Source: Romanomermis culicivorax (taxonomy: Eukaryota; Nematoda; Enoplea; Mermithida; Mermithidae). From it: DNA of 64,000 bases. Location: NCBI GenBank assembly GCA_963922205.1, contig CAWUHX010000209.1, positions 62,001-126,000 of the forward strand, written 5' to 3'. A program made the translations under genes and the position numbers. The notes under the pieces are model-generated. The model was not told the origin of the DNA and searched no databases. It worked only from the letters and a program-made list of their open reading frames with translations. Shown piece after piece: positions 22,255-34,180 of the stretch; the stretch's first letter is position 1; each line of letters begins with the position of its first letter.

Positions 22255-23239
22255 CTCAATGAGTAGAGCGGCCACCCTGATAGCCCACAACAAATGCAAA
22301 TCTGCATAACTTTTTCAAAACATCAATGAGTTAGAAAGCACAAAACTAAACGGTTTTCTTTGGAAACTGAAATGGTTGACTTTGGCAAAGCACGATTTAT
22401 GTTGTCCTTGCAAGGACAAATGTCCCTGCTGGTATGTGAAAGCGGGGTCAGCCCAAATCATTTTTACTTGTACAAAAAAAAGAAAGTCAAACGGTTAGCC
22501 ATAGGTGTTGAAGTAATGTATTTTGAATGTACTACGTGCCACAAATTGGGAAATCCGATGGGTCGAGTTACAGTTCGTGAAGGCAGGGTTAAGTCAAACC
22601 CGGACCATGGCCACAATCCCCTTTGTGTGCCTCTACGTGAGGCCGAAATGGAAAGCAAACGTCTTAAACGTGAAATGATCAAAAGTGCTGAAAACGGCAC
22701 CAAACCAATACGGGTTTATCGAGAAAAATTGGCCGAAGTTCCTCAAAGATTTCCTGCAATCAATATGCAAAACCAAGTGGAACAGCTATTGCCAACATAC
22801 GCGTCAGTGAGACCCACTTTGTACAGGTATGTTTGTCATGTTAATAGGGAGGGTCAGACAAGAAAAATGCAAGATTACGTAGATCACCACAGTTCAAAGC
22901 CAATAAAATGGAAAAAATGAACGATGGAAACACATGCGTACTCCTAACTGTATGGAGGGCTCCTAACCGAAACCCGGAAGTGGCCCATTACATGATAAGA
23001 AATATGGTGACCCCAGATGAATTACAGTCCCATTGCTTGACCAGTCACCCCCTACTATGGTCTTGGAATAAAAAGTCACACTTTTGGTTTAAAATGGTCA
23101 TATTTGACCAACCATCTTCAAATTTTAAAATAATTTTAATTGTGAGCAACAAGGAAGGACCAATATATTTAGAAGCACATTTTTTCATCTTACATTTGAA
23201 AGTGCTGGATATAATGTTTTGAAGCACAATGGAAAGCGC

Positions 23240-23640
23240 AAAGGCAAAGGGTATAACAAGCAAAGAGTAAGGAGGAAAGAAAGAAAAGAATAAAAAGAAA
23301 AAATGAATGAAAAATTTAAAAGCAAAAAAAATAAGAGAAATGGAAAAGTGAGATAGTGTATGTGGAGAACAAAAATAAAAGCCAAAAAAAACTGGTAATT
23401 ATGGGATAAAAAAGCAACTGAAAGAGGAGAAAAGGTATGAAGAAGATAGATAAACATTAAAGAGGAAAAGAGAGAAAACACAATGAGAAAATGAAGGAAC
23501 AGAAGAAAAACATGAAAAGAAGCTGAAATAATAATGAAGAAAGACAAAAGCAAAAATGAGAAAAAAAGATAAACAAGATGAGAAAAGAGAAAAAGAAACA
23601 AAAATAAGTGGACTGGGATATAAACTAAAAGAAAAAATGA
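23240..23640 (+). repeat. purine-rich low-complexity tract in transposase intron 1
   Basis: About 400 bp that is largely A and G on the plus strand. The minus-strand ORF through it (Leu/Phe/Ser-rich) is a composition artefact. Confidence 0.85.
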
Positions 23641-24118
23641 GATGATTTCATTAGCCCGAGAGCTGATCAGTCATGACTATGTTTCCGGGCATAACTGGAT
23701 CATAAATTATATGCATAACATTTTCAGGGCTGCTGCAAAAAGGTTGATACTGATTAATGATATAGCGAATCTTCCTCAAGAATACCAGCTTACCATTCGA
23801 GGACGAGAGGCCCTGCTACGCAATCAGCCTGAAATTTACCAACATGAAAATTTTATGCTCTACAACCGACCAGAATGGTTTGCTAATTTTCGGGTCAAGC
23901 TTGGATCTAGCTGTACTCCATCAATCCGAATTTTGGATTTGCAATGGAACACTTGAAATGTGTCCTGTCGAATTTTCACAAATTTACACTATACATGGGT
24001 TCCAAAATGGCGAAGGTAATAAAAATATATTAATTAATGCCATACACTTAACTTTTCTAATAACTCTGTGCTACAGTCGGCCAGATGGCACAGTTGGCCA
24101 CCCGCTACACAATCCATA

Positions 24119-24526
24119 CAGTCGCATGCAAAAGTTTTCGCCCCCCTGCTTTTTTCGATGTTTGACCACTAGAATGCCTGAAAGATTACGGTACCTTGCA
24201 GTTATTTTTCGGAGCTGCCCGTTTGACATAAGGGGTTTTCAATATCGCTCTTTACGAATATGACAAAATTATTGTTGTTAAGTCAAAGGATTACTGTAGA
24301 AATCCATGTAAACTCACTGACCCATTTTTTTACATCACTTAATTTGACTTCAGCATACTGTAACTATAAGAGAACGCTAGTGTAAAGTACAGAAAAACTG
24401 CTACAGGGTGCTTTAAACATCGCTCTTTCCGACCGTGGTAAAAGTTTTGTTGTAAAGTGTTCAAAAAACATCAAAAGTTGTAAACATCAAAAAAATTAGG
24501 GAGGCGAAAACTTTTGCACGCGACTG
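24119..24526. mobile_element. Tc1-like MITE inside transposase intron 2
   Basis: 408 bp. Ends CAGTCGCATGCAAAAGTTTT and, inverted, CAGTCGCGTGCAAAAGTTTT, flanked by TA on both sides (24117-24118, 24527-24528). CAGT ends with a TA duplication are the Tc1 hallmark. It lies wholly within intron 2 (24016-24574), so it need not disturb splicing. Confidence 0.9.
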
Positions 24527-25904
24527 TATACGAATTTGTTGGAATAAAAATGTTGAGAAAAGCTTCCTTTCTAGGCATACCCTGTTGTCATGCCTTGTTG
24601 CCAGATCGCCGTCGACAAACGTATGGTCACATGTTTCGTGCAATCAATAATGCTATCGTCAATGTCCATGGCGGACTCGGTTGTGTGCATATGGTACTTT
24701 TCGACTTTGAATCTGCAGCTCACCTGGCCGCTCAGGACGAATTACCAGCTGTGATAACACGTGGCTGCACTTTTCATTTTGGTCAAGCATTGCTTCAAAA
24801 TGTACAAAGGTTAGGACTTATGGTTGAGTATGAGGATCAAAATGGAGCAATCAACAATTGGATCAATCTGCTGAAAGCTTTGTCAATGCTGCCAGTTGAT
24901 CTTGTTATTCCAACATGGCAAAATTGGCTGCACACGCCCCCACAAGTGGATAATCAGCTGTTACAGCAGAAACTTAATGACTTTGCAGCTTACTTTGAAG
25001 TAAACTGAAAACTATTTAGGCAATTTGAATAAACAGAGACATCTGAAATTTTGAGGGAGGCATCCAGGGTCCCAAGGGGACCATTCCCCCCTTTGTGCAT
25101 CTATGTTCTGCACTCTTCTGCACTCATTATATAACCGCAGTCTGCAAGTGGGGGTGATGGCCGAGGCGAATTAACCTGTTTTTCTGAGTGGGTGGTTTCT
25201 GGACTGGCGTGAAAATTTGCTGTTTATTTTCCCTTCCTCCATTTTTTCTTTCTTCTCTTATATTTTTTCTTTCTCTGTTACTTTTTTCTTTGTATTTCTT
25301 TCTTTTGTCCTCATTTCAATCCTCTTGCTGTTTTACACACGGGTCTAGTGCAGTGTTTTCCATAGGGAAATTGGATCAATGGTCGATGGAACGTCAGCAG
25401 TTGGAATCATTTCACAAACGAATGGAGGGATGCGCCTTTAGTGGGTTTGCCAGGTCCTCGAACGACCAATCATGCTGAAGGATGGCACAATCGTCTTAAC
25501 CACAACTTTGGCCACCCACGCCCTCGTCTGAATACTTTTCTCGATTGGCTGCAGCAAACTAATCACGTTAATCAAGTACGAATAAGGCAACTGCAACAGG
25601 GTGAAAGGCCAAAACAACGAGAAGCCCGATACGTCCAGGTTGATGCAAATATGTCCCGTGCAAAAGTTAATTTTATTCAACGCAGGGCTGCTGCAGGAAA
25701 TGCCGAAAATTTTGCTGTATTGTTGTTAGAAATTGAGCCATATATGTGCCACGTTAGGTACCTCTTAGGTCAGTAACCAACCAAATTGGTGGGTTCATTA
25801 TAATGATGATTGATAAATAAACAGGAAAAAATTGTCTAGTTGATTGACTTTGAAGAGCATCTTCTAGGAGGTTAAAAAACCAACAAACAAAACCAGACGC
25901 AATG

Positions 25905-26156
25905 AACGGGCGCCAAATTAAGACGGGCGCTAAGTTAAGATGGACGCCAGGTTAATACATGTTGAAAAGGATTAGGCAAATCAATGGGCGCCAAGTTAAG
26001 ATAGGCGCCAAGGTAAGACGGGCGCCAAGTTTAGACAAATATCTCATGTTGGCGCCTATAACATTGGGCGCCAAGTTAAGACGGGCGCCAAGTTAAGATG
26101 GACGCCAAAGTAAGAAGGGCGCCAAGTTAAGACGGACGCCAAAGTAGGACTGTACC
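25905..26156 (-). repeat. right MULE terminus: inverted 17-bp array
   Basis: About 11 units of GGGCGCCAAGTTAAGAC with variants and two spacer interruptions (about 25955-25985 and 26035-26065). Confidence 0.9.
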
Positions 26157-26359
26157 AATCAGTACTATCGTCACAATCGTTGACATAGAGCTCTTACTGT
26201 AACATTTTTCGCTCGAAAAATTGTTAAAGGTTAGGTCAGTATGCCCACAAATGCGCAATCCTATACGATATATTGTTTATCAGAAAATCACGAAAATCTA
26301 AAATACTACTTGCTTTCCACTTTCATTATTTAGAAGCATTTCAAGAAAAACAGACTATA

Positions 26360-27299
26360 TATAGCTCGAACATCTTGTCGAATTTCATGCGATTTAACTT
26401 TTAATATAACAATGAGTGACTTGAGATTTAGTGAAATAGACAAAATCTCAGCCAATCGAGTGACATTGTTGAATAAATTTTCACAAAACTTTTAAAGTCA
26501 TTGCGTACTATGTCGTCAATGTATGAAAGTCTTTCCGTTTTCTGGAATATATTCATTCCCTATTTTTCAAGGACACATTGTGGACATGATCAGTTTTCGC
26601 CTTGATGAGTGACTGCACATTGCACAGGCCGTTTATTTTGTCAGGTTTTCAATCAGTTGGAAAAAAATTATTTTGGTACAGAAGTTTTAAAATTTGAGAA
26701 TGAAACCCGACGTAATGTGCAAGTAAAATAGAAAGATTTGTCCTGCGACCGGCGATATTTTTTGAGTGAATGGGTACCGAGTTGTTAGTCCACCAATCGT
26801 CTGGTAACTAATCGTTATGGAAATGAATTGAGATTGAGACAATGCTAAACGCTATATTGTATGATTCAGCATTAGATGAATTTGACTGATTGAATGTGTT
26901 TCAGTTTTCAGTCGATGACATTTTCCTACAAGATGAAAGTTTCTCTTTTTAAATGCATGGGATACGCCCTACGCCTTTGCTCTTTTTAATTTATTTAATA
27001 TCCGATAAATTTGTCGTCAATCGATGATTCTCAAGAGGTTTAGTTCAAAAATATTTCTCGAAATATTGTATGGAACGATTACAAGCATGCTTTCATCAAA
27101 AACACCATTCAAAAAAATTAATCCGGTGTGATGCAATTAAGATGACGAACAAAGAACTCCGTCGCATTTATCCTTAAGGAAAGTTCTTCAATACATGTTT
27201 AAATTCAACTTTCCCAGCTGCAATTCTCGATTATAAAAACTAGGGTCTATTTCGTCAGATGGATTTAGCTCGAGCTCTGAGCAATTTATCTTTATATGT
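26360..27299. other. no gene seen
   Basis: AT-rich, no feature recognised. Confidence 0.4.
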
Positions 27300-27715
27300 T
27301 TACCGTTGCCATGCAGCTCAGCTGCAGCTCCTTGCAGAGATACATCTTCTTAAGCTGCAGTTCAACTTTTTGTATATAAGAAAGTGTTTCGTGGTGCGTT
27401 GCGTATATTTTACACGGCAACTTTTTGTTACCACGTCAGTTTTTTCATTTATCCATCACAAAGAAATGTTTTTTTCGTTAACTTATGGAAAAGTTTTTTG
27501 GCCATTCTTTGGTACTATCCATATGTCATAGGACTGCGAATGACAATTCATAGACTCCGTGCAGCATCAAGCAATAAAAATGAACGAAAATTATTGATTA
27601 ACGCTTATAAAGTGGAGTCGTGTCCTGGTACGAAAAGCATGAATAGGCCTTAAGCTGTACCCATTATAGATTTAAGCTACAGCTTTAGCTGCAGCATAGC
27701 TGGAGCTTAAGTTTC
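27300..27715. mobile_element. degenerate AGCTGCAG foldback element
   Basis: CAGCTCAGCTGCAGCTCC and TTAAGCTGCAG at 27310-27365 face inverted TTAAGCTACAGC, TTAGCTGCAGC and GGAGCTTAAG at 27650-27710. Same motif family as the clearer foldback at 62101-62299. No coding capacity. Confidence 0.45.
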
Positions 27716-29432
27716 TGTGATAATATTAGATCCAGAGCGCGATAATTTTTTATTTAGAAAATCACTTCATTATGGCACATTTTATGTTTCACTTTTCGTC
27801 AACTCCTTTTTCCCTCAATCTTTTCGGTTTTACTTTGAGCTTTTTTCGATTTTATTTTTTCTCTTGGTTGTTTTTTTCTTTATTTCTCACGACTGCTTTA
27901 CTGGAGTCTGTTTGACGGACATCTTTAGAACAGTTGCCAAACTAATCATCGGCTCTTTATGAAACAAATCATGAATTTTTTTCACACATCGAGAATCGAA
28001 ATAAGCAATTTTCGTCGTCACACCCTCATTTTTTTTACATTTATCTTTGGAGAAAAGAGATTTTTTAATTTATCAGAATTTTCTAGAAATTTTACATCAT
28101 ATCATGCATAACGTGTATTGGCGTGATTAATCTTTATTATCTTTTCTTTTTCGTGTGGATTATATTTCGGTGATAAATTTTTCGCCTCCTGTGCTCGTTG
28201 TTCTTCTATTATTTATACCCATTTTTGAATTGTAAGATCAATGGGCGTATATTTCATCGTGAGCCTGAGAAAAATGCGCTACGTTAATTTTGTGGATTAT
28301 TTGATGAGCGGAATATTTAGCAGTAAAAAGCGGGAAATGGGTGTCGGTGAGGAAACAACGTACCTTAATCAATTTGTTTTCCAGCAGTATGACAAGCTCT
28401 TATCCTGGGAAGGGATCAAGATAAAGCAATATGCATTTCGACTTTTTCCTGCAAAATGACCTCTGAATCAATAGTCACCATAACCTTGAATCAAAGTGCC
28501 ATCGGATCGGAAGTTGTCCCTCAATGCTTTCAGCTACTCTTTGCATGCCTGAGGTCATAATCTGATTGAATTGAGTTTATTGTTTTTTACTACAATTCGT
28601 ATTTTTGTTATTTTCTGATATCGCACCTTACATAGAATTTTTTGTAAGCCCATTTCTCTTTTCAAGTAAGAAATTTCACAGTAAAACATAGTATATGCTG
28701 CTTCAGAAGTATTACTGTGTTTGTCACCCAGCAGAAGCAAATTTATGAACAATATACTATAGATTAGGTACCACTGATAAATTCTGTAATTACACAGGTT
28801 AGAGCCTATTCGGCATCACAGCGCGTCACGTTACAGTAATTGTTTTCAACCATGAATTACATAATCGACTAAAATGTGCATAAATGCAATAAAGTACAAT
28901 AAGTTTGTCTTTGTGATCTTGTAAATCAGTTGACAATGAGATGGATTGTTATCTAAAAGCGCCCATTGTATAAAGCACTTATTTGCTACGGGCTGTAGGA
29001 TGATCCTTTAGAAATTTCATTAAATTATCTGGAAGTTTTATTACTCTTCTCGCGTATTAACCCCTACAGGCTTCGTGTCACGTAGAAGAAACGACATCAT
29101 TTTTGATTTCCGAATAACACCTTCAAAAAAGCTTACTACTCAACTACGTTAATTTTTTGTTTGAACGGATTTTTCTGCACGTTTTAGGTATGTGCCCATA
29201 TGTATGTCAGGATCATTGTTCGGTATTAGATGCGAATAATTAATCCACAACACAATTTCCCATCATTTTGCAGAAGTCTATCTCCTCTTTATATCTCTTC
29301 CCAAGCATACCCTATAGATTTGACGACTGATTAAAATTTTCGAGCCTACGATTTTCACGGTTGTCAATACCAACAGCGGAAGCGTATGCTTGAATCTGTT
29401 CTGGATCATGTTTTTTATTATGTTTGCGACGA
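27716..29432. other. no gene seen
   Basis: AT-rich with a T-rich stretch at 27790-27890. Short ORFs only. No splice-site or family support. Confidence 0.4.
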
Positions 29433-30005
29433 CTACGACGGCCGAGGGACGCACGACATCGCTCGGCCTTCCTTTTGCCCGGTATTTTCCCGCAGCTTCA
29501 CGCGGGAAATTGAATTTTTTGCGGATACAATATACGCCTCCTCTTTATAGTTATATTGGCACGTGCAGGAGCATTTGAGGATTTTTCCAGCCGGGTATGG
29601 GGTTAAGAATGGTGTGCCCCTATTCCTAAAAAGTGGTGGTGTTGTGCCGTACTCCACCCGTAGGGTCATGAACCTACAGGTCGTTATTTTTAATTGCGCT
29701 CTGCGCCTCCTGAAATGATTTAAGGCATTTTTACACCGTATAACACAGTAAGTACATATTCTAATACCATTGCATTTTGATTCATGGATCTGCTGCTTCA
29801 GGACTGCTGTGTGTCTGAGCCATTGTGTCATTTGAACCATTTGTGGCGATTCAGCCACCGTTTTTCTACATAGCCGTGGAGTACAGGGGCATGTAACCCT
29901 CCAAAAATTAAGCAAAATTTTTGGGAATTTCGATACGACATGGACAGTCAGAACAATAGTTAGGATTAGAAAACTCTGAAAACAATATTCAAAATCGCGC
30001 GTCAA
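29433..30005 (-). CDS. unrecognised 190-codon ORF
   Basis: An open frame in a GC-richer block. It has a hydrophobic N-terminal stretch (FLILTIVLTVHVV, residues about 12-24), then a Cys/Arg-rich segment (CPCTPRLCRK) and a basic middle (FRRRRAQLK). I know no family like it. Its start has no special context, no splice sites frame it, and it may be chance or a decayed repeat. The block also carries a CCCGCAGCTTCACGCGGG hairpin at about 29488. Confidence 0.2.
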   Translation of the reverse strand: MTRDFEYCFQSFLILTIVLTVHVVSKFPKILLNFWRVTCPCTPRLCRKTVAESPQMVQMTQWLRHTAVLKQQIHESKCNGIRICTYCVIRCKNALNHFRRRRAQLKITTCRFMTLRVEYGTTPPLFRNRGTPFLTPYPAGKILKCSCTCQYNYKEEAYIVSAKNSISRVKLRENTGQKEGRAMSCVPRPS

Positions 30006-32854
30006 TTTTTTTGCGGATTTACTTCTTCTCCAACAAATTTGTATAGTGTGATATCTTGGATTGAATTCCCGACTGCACCACTGATATAGAGTGGAATTGA
30101 ACTAGTGCAAATTGAGTACATTCATTTACCCTGTAATAAATTATGCGATTTTTCAATGATGTAAAACAAACAAATTTAATCAAATAATTTTTGATGATTA
30201 TACTTAATTTTGTAATACCTTTACTTATCGATACGCCTGCAAAACTTATATATGCACGTATTCACCTAAACTTCAAAATATAAAATCCAGAATCATCAAT
30301 AATGTTAAACTTAAAAATTAGTCAATCTGCTCCAGATGCTTTGCTTTCATAAGTTCAACAAAAGGACAAATATTTTTTGAAACGTCGAAAAATATACCTT
30401 AAACAATTTTTCGTAAATCTTGATTCTGAAGTGAGTCGTTGAAGAATCTGAAATGTGAGATTTTCAAAACTATTATCGAACGAACAATTCTCATTCAACA
30501 ACAAAATTTGTGATAAGAAAATTTTTTTCATCATTGATCGCTAATTCATGCTTACTGTTACGAAAATACAACAAAAATACAGTTTTCTGTTTTAGTTTAT
30601 GTCTTAGTAGTTATTAGGGGTTTCAATGCGTCGATCTAGTGGCTAAAATTAAACAATGAAACACTCAGCTCAGGTAATATGACGGCTGAGTCGACACCTT
30701 GAAAATTGTGGTGACTGAATCGATTCAGTGACTGAAATGATACTGTGACTAAATCTGAACATTTTCCCAACTGAAATAATCCATAGGTTAACTATATATT
30801 TTAATAGTGATTCATTTAGTGATTCATTAGATCAGTAAATTTACACCTCTTCCGATATTTCAAGAGGAAAAGTCTCAAAATTTACCCCATTTTATTCATA
30901 AAATAAGATTTCAGAGCATCTGTTAGAAATTGAAACACGGTGGAAAATTCCAAAACAGCCACAATTTGGTTAAAAGTTCTTCGACTCACTAAAAATATCT
31001 GCAAAACATTGATTTGAATTTAAATGAAAATGTATACAACTGAACTGATACTACCGACTAATATCCGTAAGTGCACAATTTAGCAACTGGTTACGTCTTG
31101 CTTAACTATCGCGATAAAAGTCGACGTTAGCCGAAAGAATGAGACGATGATCATGTTCCAAAAAAAATTTTTTGATGCAGTAAGAGACACATGTATCGTT
31201 TACCAAGTTTTCCCATGACGTTTCGGTCGGCTGAAGGAAAAAACGTTCCTAATTTGTAAGCTTTTTTCGGCTATTCGCCATTTCACTCAGGATTAACACA
31301 AGAAGAGCGGAGTTTGCGCATTTCTCTTTTTTAGAAGATTCTTATGTGTGTTTCTTGACATTTCTCTTTTTTACAGGATTCATAGGCATACGTCCAAACA
31401 TGTATATTTCTTGAGTTTAGAAAGAATATTGACTCCTGCCTGACTTGGATAATTCTATTGATTCCACTAGCCGATTGCAATTGACGAAATGATCGCGAAC
31501 CCTAAATAATCGTGAACATTTTTAAAAATGTTTTGTGTTCAAAAAGTTTGTGATTATATCGAGCTCGAGATCATTTTGTTTATTGCAACCGGCGTCAATT
31601 TGTCATATGTCCTTCAGAATTATCAGTATCCATTTTTCACAAATAATTTCTGCCATTCAACCTGGAATAGGCTTTGAATATCGGCATACACTCATGATTA
31701 CAGTAATAAAATAAACTGTTCACAAACGCTCATTACTTGGAAGTGAAAAATGGGTTTTAGTGAAAATGACTATTTTTTACGTTTACTTATATTCACTTGG
31801 GCATTGGAATGCAAAGAAATTAGTTGGCAGGAACCATCATAGTATGCAAATATTTTCTTTTCCCAAGTTGTAATAATCTTGATTGCTGCAGTCAATCTGA
31901 GGAAAAAGGCGGCAGCGGTATGCAAGTAGCTTATTCTGCGTCTCGAAGGTCACCTGAAAAATGGATTATAAAATTCTTTCAAGTCTCAACTTGAGAGAGC
32001 CAAAAATCGAACGAAATAAAATTATGGCATGTTTTTCGGACAACCCCAACTCTCTATTCAATCACGTTGATTTCTATCACAACCACTATGTCATTTAATT
32101 TCGGCGGAAATTGTCCAGAGCCTGAATTAGAGGTTTCAGTGGCAGGGTGAGCCAAAAAAGAGTGATCGGTGCTGACTTTCATAACTTTAGAATGAATGAA
32201 GCTTATTCAATTGGCATTGCTGCATTAGAATGCCTTGTTTGTCTTTGTTACACGGGCCAAATTTGATGCTTCTAGCTTTCATGGTTACTCTACAAACATA
32301 AATTTAGTAAACGTTGTCCTTTTTAAGAAGTAAAAGTTGTGAAATCAAAGTAAAATTTGTCATATTGTGAAAAAAGTTTTGTAAAGCTGTTTGCACACAA
32401 TAATACTTTTAAAATCGCCTAGATTTGTAAGTAATACATAATTTGAAGTCATAAACTTCTTGTTTCAATATGGGCAATGTTTTGCCAAAAAAAGCTGTTG
32501 TTTTGAAATTGGAAAAAAGCAAAATCAATTCTTCTATTGCCCAGATCGAGAAACGATTAAAATTATTTGTGAAATAGAAAGTAGTACATACTAAAACGGC
32601 TTTCTTGTAGTTTTCAGCTGTTATGTGGTTCTTATGATTGGATCTATTTTACTTTTTCTGTTGCAAAACACGTTGATTTTTTGTCAATTTTTCAAAATTT
32701 GTTTGCAAAAAAATCTCCGTTTAGTATTTTTAATTTTAGTCAGTCAATATTCGAGCAATCTGGTTGAAACTTTGCAGTTTTTATGCCAGATGGATGTTTT
32801 ACCTATTGATGACAAGAAACCGCATTAAAAAGCTTCACCCATTTGAAAGCTACC
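30006..32854. other. no gene seen
   Basis: AT-rich. Holds a perfect palindrome ACTGAATCGATTCAGT (30714-30729) and a direct duplication CATTTCTCTTTTTTA at about 31320 and 31360. CAGGGTGAGCCAAAA at about 32144 looks like a mariner-type end and recurs at 63414. Confidence 0.4.
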
Positions 32855-33640
32855 AGGAAAAAATCCTAGAGGCCGGCAAGCTAAACCGAATATGTTTGAT
32901 GTGAGGCTTTCTTAAGAGTTCATATGATAATCTTTTTAAAACACAAGAGGCAGATACAAGTAATGTTTCACGAAAAGTCCATCCAGCACTTAAAAAGCAG
33001 AGACAAGGTTCCGTTTCTTTCACAAAAAATTTCTTTTTAAGAAAAACGTACGTGTCCCAAAAAATTTTAAGACTACTTAAACATTCAGCATAATTTGAAG
33101 AAAATGAAAAAACTGCATACTGTAGATTGGCAAAACAATGGCGGACTACACATGAGAATGTCACCCACCCCACCAGCACAGTCCGGCTGACTTCTTGTTC
33201 TGCTCTCGAAATTTTTGCGGACAACATTCCACTCGTAGGATTGATGCTTCAGCCAATCCACGGGTCCCGAGCCCGGCCGTTTCAACACGAAACACAACAA
33301 TGGAACATTAAATACAAACAAAACAACAAAAAAACTCTTTAGATCTGAGTAATTCTTTATGAAAATTGTAATTATTTCATATTGTTGTAGTATCCATTGA
33401 TTGTTTAAGAATTTTAGGCGCGCGTATATGTTTTTCTTTAAAGGAATTTTTTTGTGGAAGAAACGAAACCTTGTCTTTGCTTTTTAAGTGCATGTCTTGG
33501 ATGGAATTTTTGTTAAACATTACTTGTATCTGCCTCTTAAGCGTCTGTTTTGTGTTTTAAAAAGATTATGATATCAACTTTTAAGAAAGCATCACATCAA
33601 ACGTATTGGGTTTAGCTTACCAGCTCCTGGCATTTTTTCT
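32855..33640. mobile_element. foldback element with about 210-bp arms
   Basis: The left arm (about 32855-33060) is repeated inverted in the right arm (about 33425-33640): GGCAAGCTAAACC, ACACAAGAGGCAGATACAAG and AGACAAGGTTCCGTTTCTT have inverted partners. The loop of about 365 bp is GC-richer, with a minus-strand ORF (33321-33085) reading PVDWLKHQSYEWNVVRKN. That ORF may be captured host sequence. Confidence 0.75.
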
Positions 33641-33889
33641 CGATATCTGATTTTTAAGTATTCGAAGAATCAAGCCATTAATCTTTTACTTTTTGTGTTT
33701 CTAATGCTAAAAACAAAAACACGAGAATGAAATTGATAAAATATTAGTTACAGTAGTTACGACTATTAACGTATAGCAAAATATCGTGCTTTTTATTGAA
33801 CTTGGCTATCATATGGTTCCGCCTCGAAAATCTTACATTTTACTTTTTTTCATTTACAAAATTACATTTCTGTCATGAGTTTACATGTT

Positions 33890-34180
33890 CCTCATCAAAC
33901 TTCATGAAAAACACCCGTTGATCTACTACTTTTTCTACTTCCAGATCAAGTTGATCTAATTCAGCTCAAAAATTGTTTGGCATCAGATCATTGCTAATTT
34001 TTGTACGTCCTGATCAACTTGATCTGATCCAGATAAAAAGTTTTCGGATATAAGATCGCTCTGAAAACAATACCCAGCAACTGCTCTGCATCGAATTTCA
34101 TCAAAAACAACCATCGATCTGCTAATCTTTTACTTCCGGATCAACTTGATCTGCTCTGGTGACTTTTTTCGAAAAATGGA
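33890..34180. repeat. three spaced GATCAA-TTGATC palindromes
   Basis: GATCAAGTTGATC, GATCAACTTGATCTG and GATCAACTTGATCTG recur at about 33943, 34012 and 34139, with shared flanks (TCATCAAAAACA, TTTTTACTTCC). Probably a decayed tandem repeat. Confidence 0.5.

Larger units (their letters stand above)
22372..25776 (+). pseudogene. FLYWCH-MULE transposase, 4 exons, frameshifted
   Basis: Exon 1 is 22372-22826: a FLYWCH-type zinc finger with C53, C56, H79 and H81 (FECTTC, HGHNP), ending at CAG|GTATGT. Exon 2 is 23728-24015 (acceptor TTTTCAG), with LPQEY, then the MULE core GTLEMCPVEFSQIYTIHG. Exon 3 is 24575-24999, with HALLPDRRRQTYGHMFRA, VLFDFESAA (second Asp) and GCTFHFGQALLQNVQ. Exon 4 is 25366-25776, with NHAEGWHNRLN (catalytic Glu) to the TAA stop. 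Exon sum is 1579 nt, one more than a multiple of three: a +1 shift lies in exon 2 near 23870-23880. The first catalytic Asp is Asn (ICNGT). About 525 residues if unshifted. AATAAA follows at about 25816. It would cut and paste the element in the nucleus; this copy is dead. Confidence 0.9.
21751..26156 (+). mobile_element. MULE (Mutator-like) transposon, near complete
   Basis: A 4406-bp DNA transposon bounded by a 9-bp TSD AATCAGTAC (21742-21750 and 26157-26165). Left end GATTGTGACGCACTTTAGCG, right end (inverted) GGTACAGTCCTACTTTGGCG; both run into arrays of a 17-bp unit. One transposase gene lies inside on the plus strand. A decayed right end of a relative lies at 57744-57783. Confidence 0.9.
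21698..26357. mobile_element. 245-bp TA-TSD MITE, split by the MULE
   Basis: Left part 21698-21750 begins TAGTCTGTTTTTTATAAA; right part 26166-26357 ends AAAACAGACTA. Both are flanked by TA. Removing the MULE and one TSD copy leaves 245 bp, the exact length of the copies at 36976-37220 and 38376-38620. The TA duplication and short TIRs point to Tc1/mariner mobilisation. Non-coding. Confidence 0.85.

Noticed and set aside
22250..22290. TAGCTCAATGAGTAGAGC, tRNA-like A box
   Set aside because: No B box or cloverleaf follows; overlaps a better TATA box for the transposase.
23185..23601. 138-codon Phe/Leu/Ser-rich minus-strand ORF resembling a membrane protein
   Set aside because: It is the complement of a purine-rich low-complexity tract in a transposase intron.
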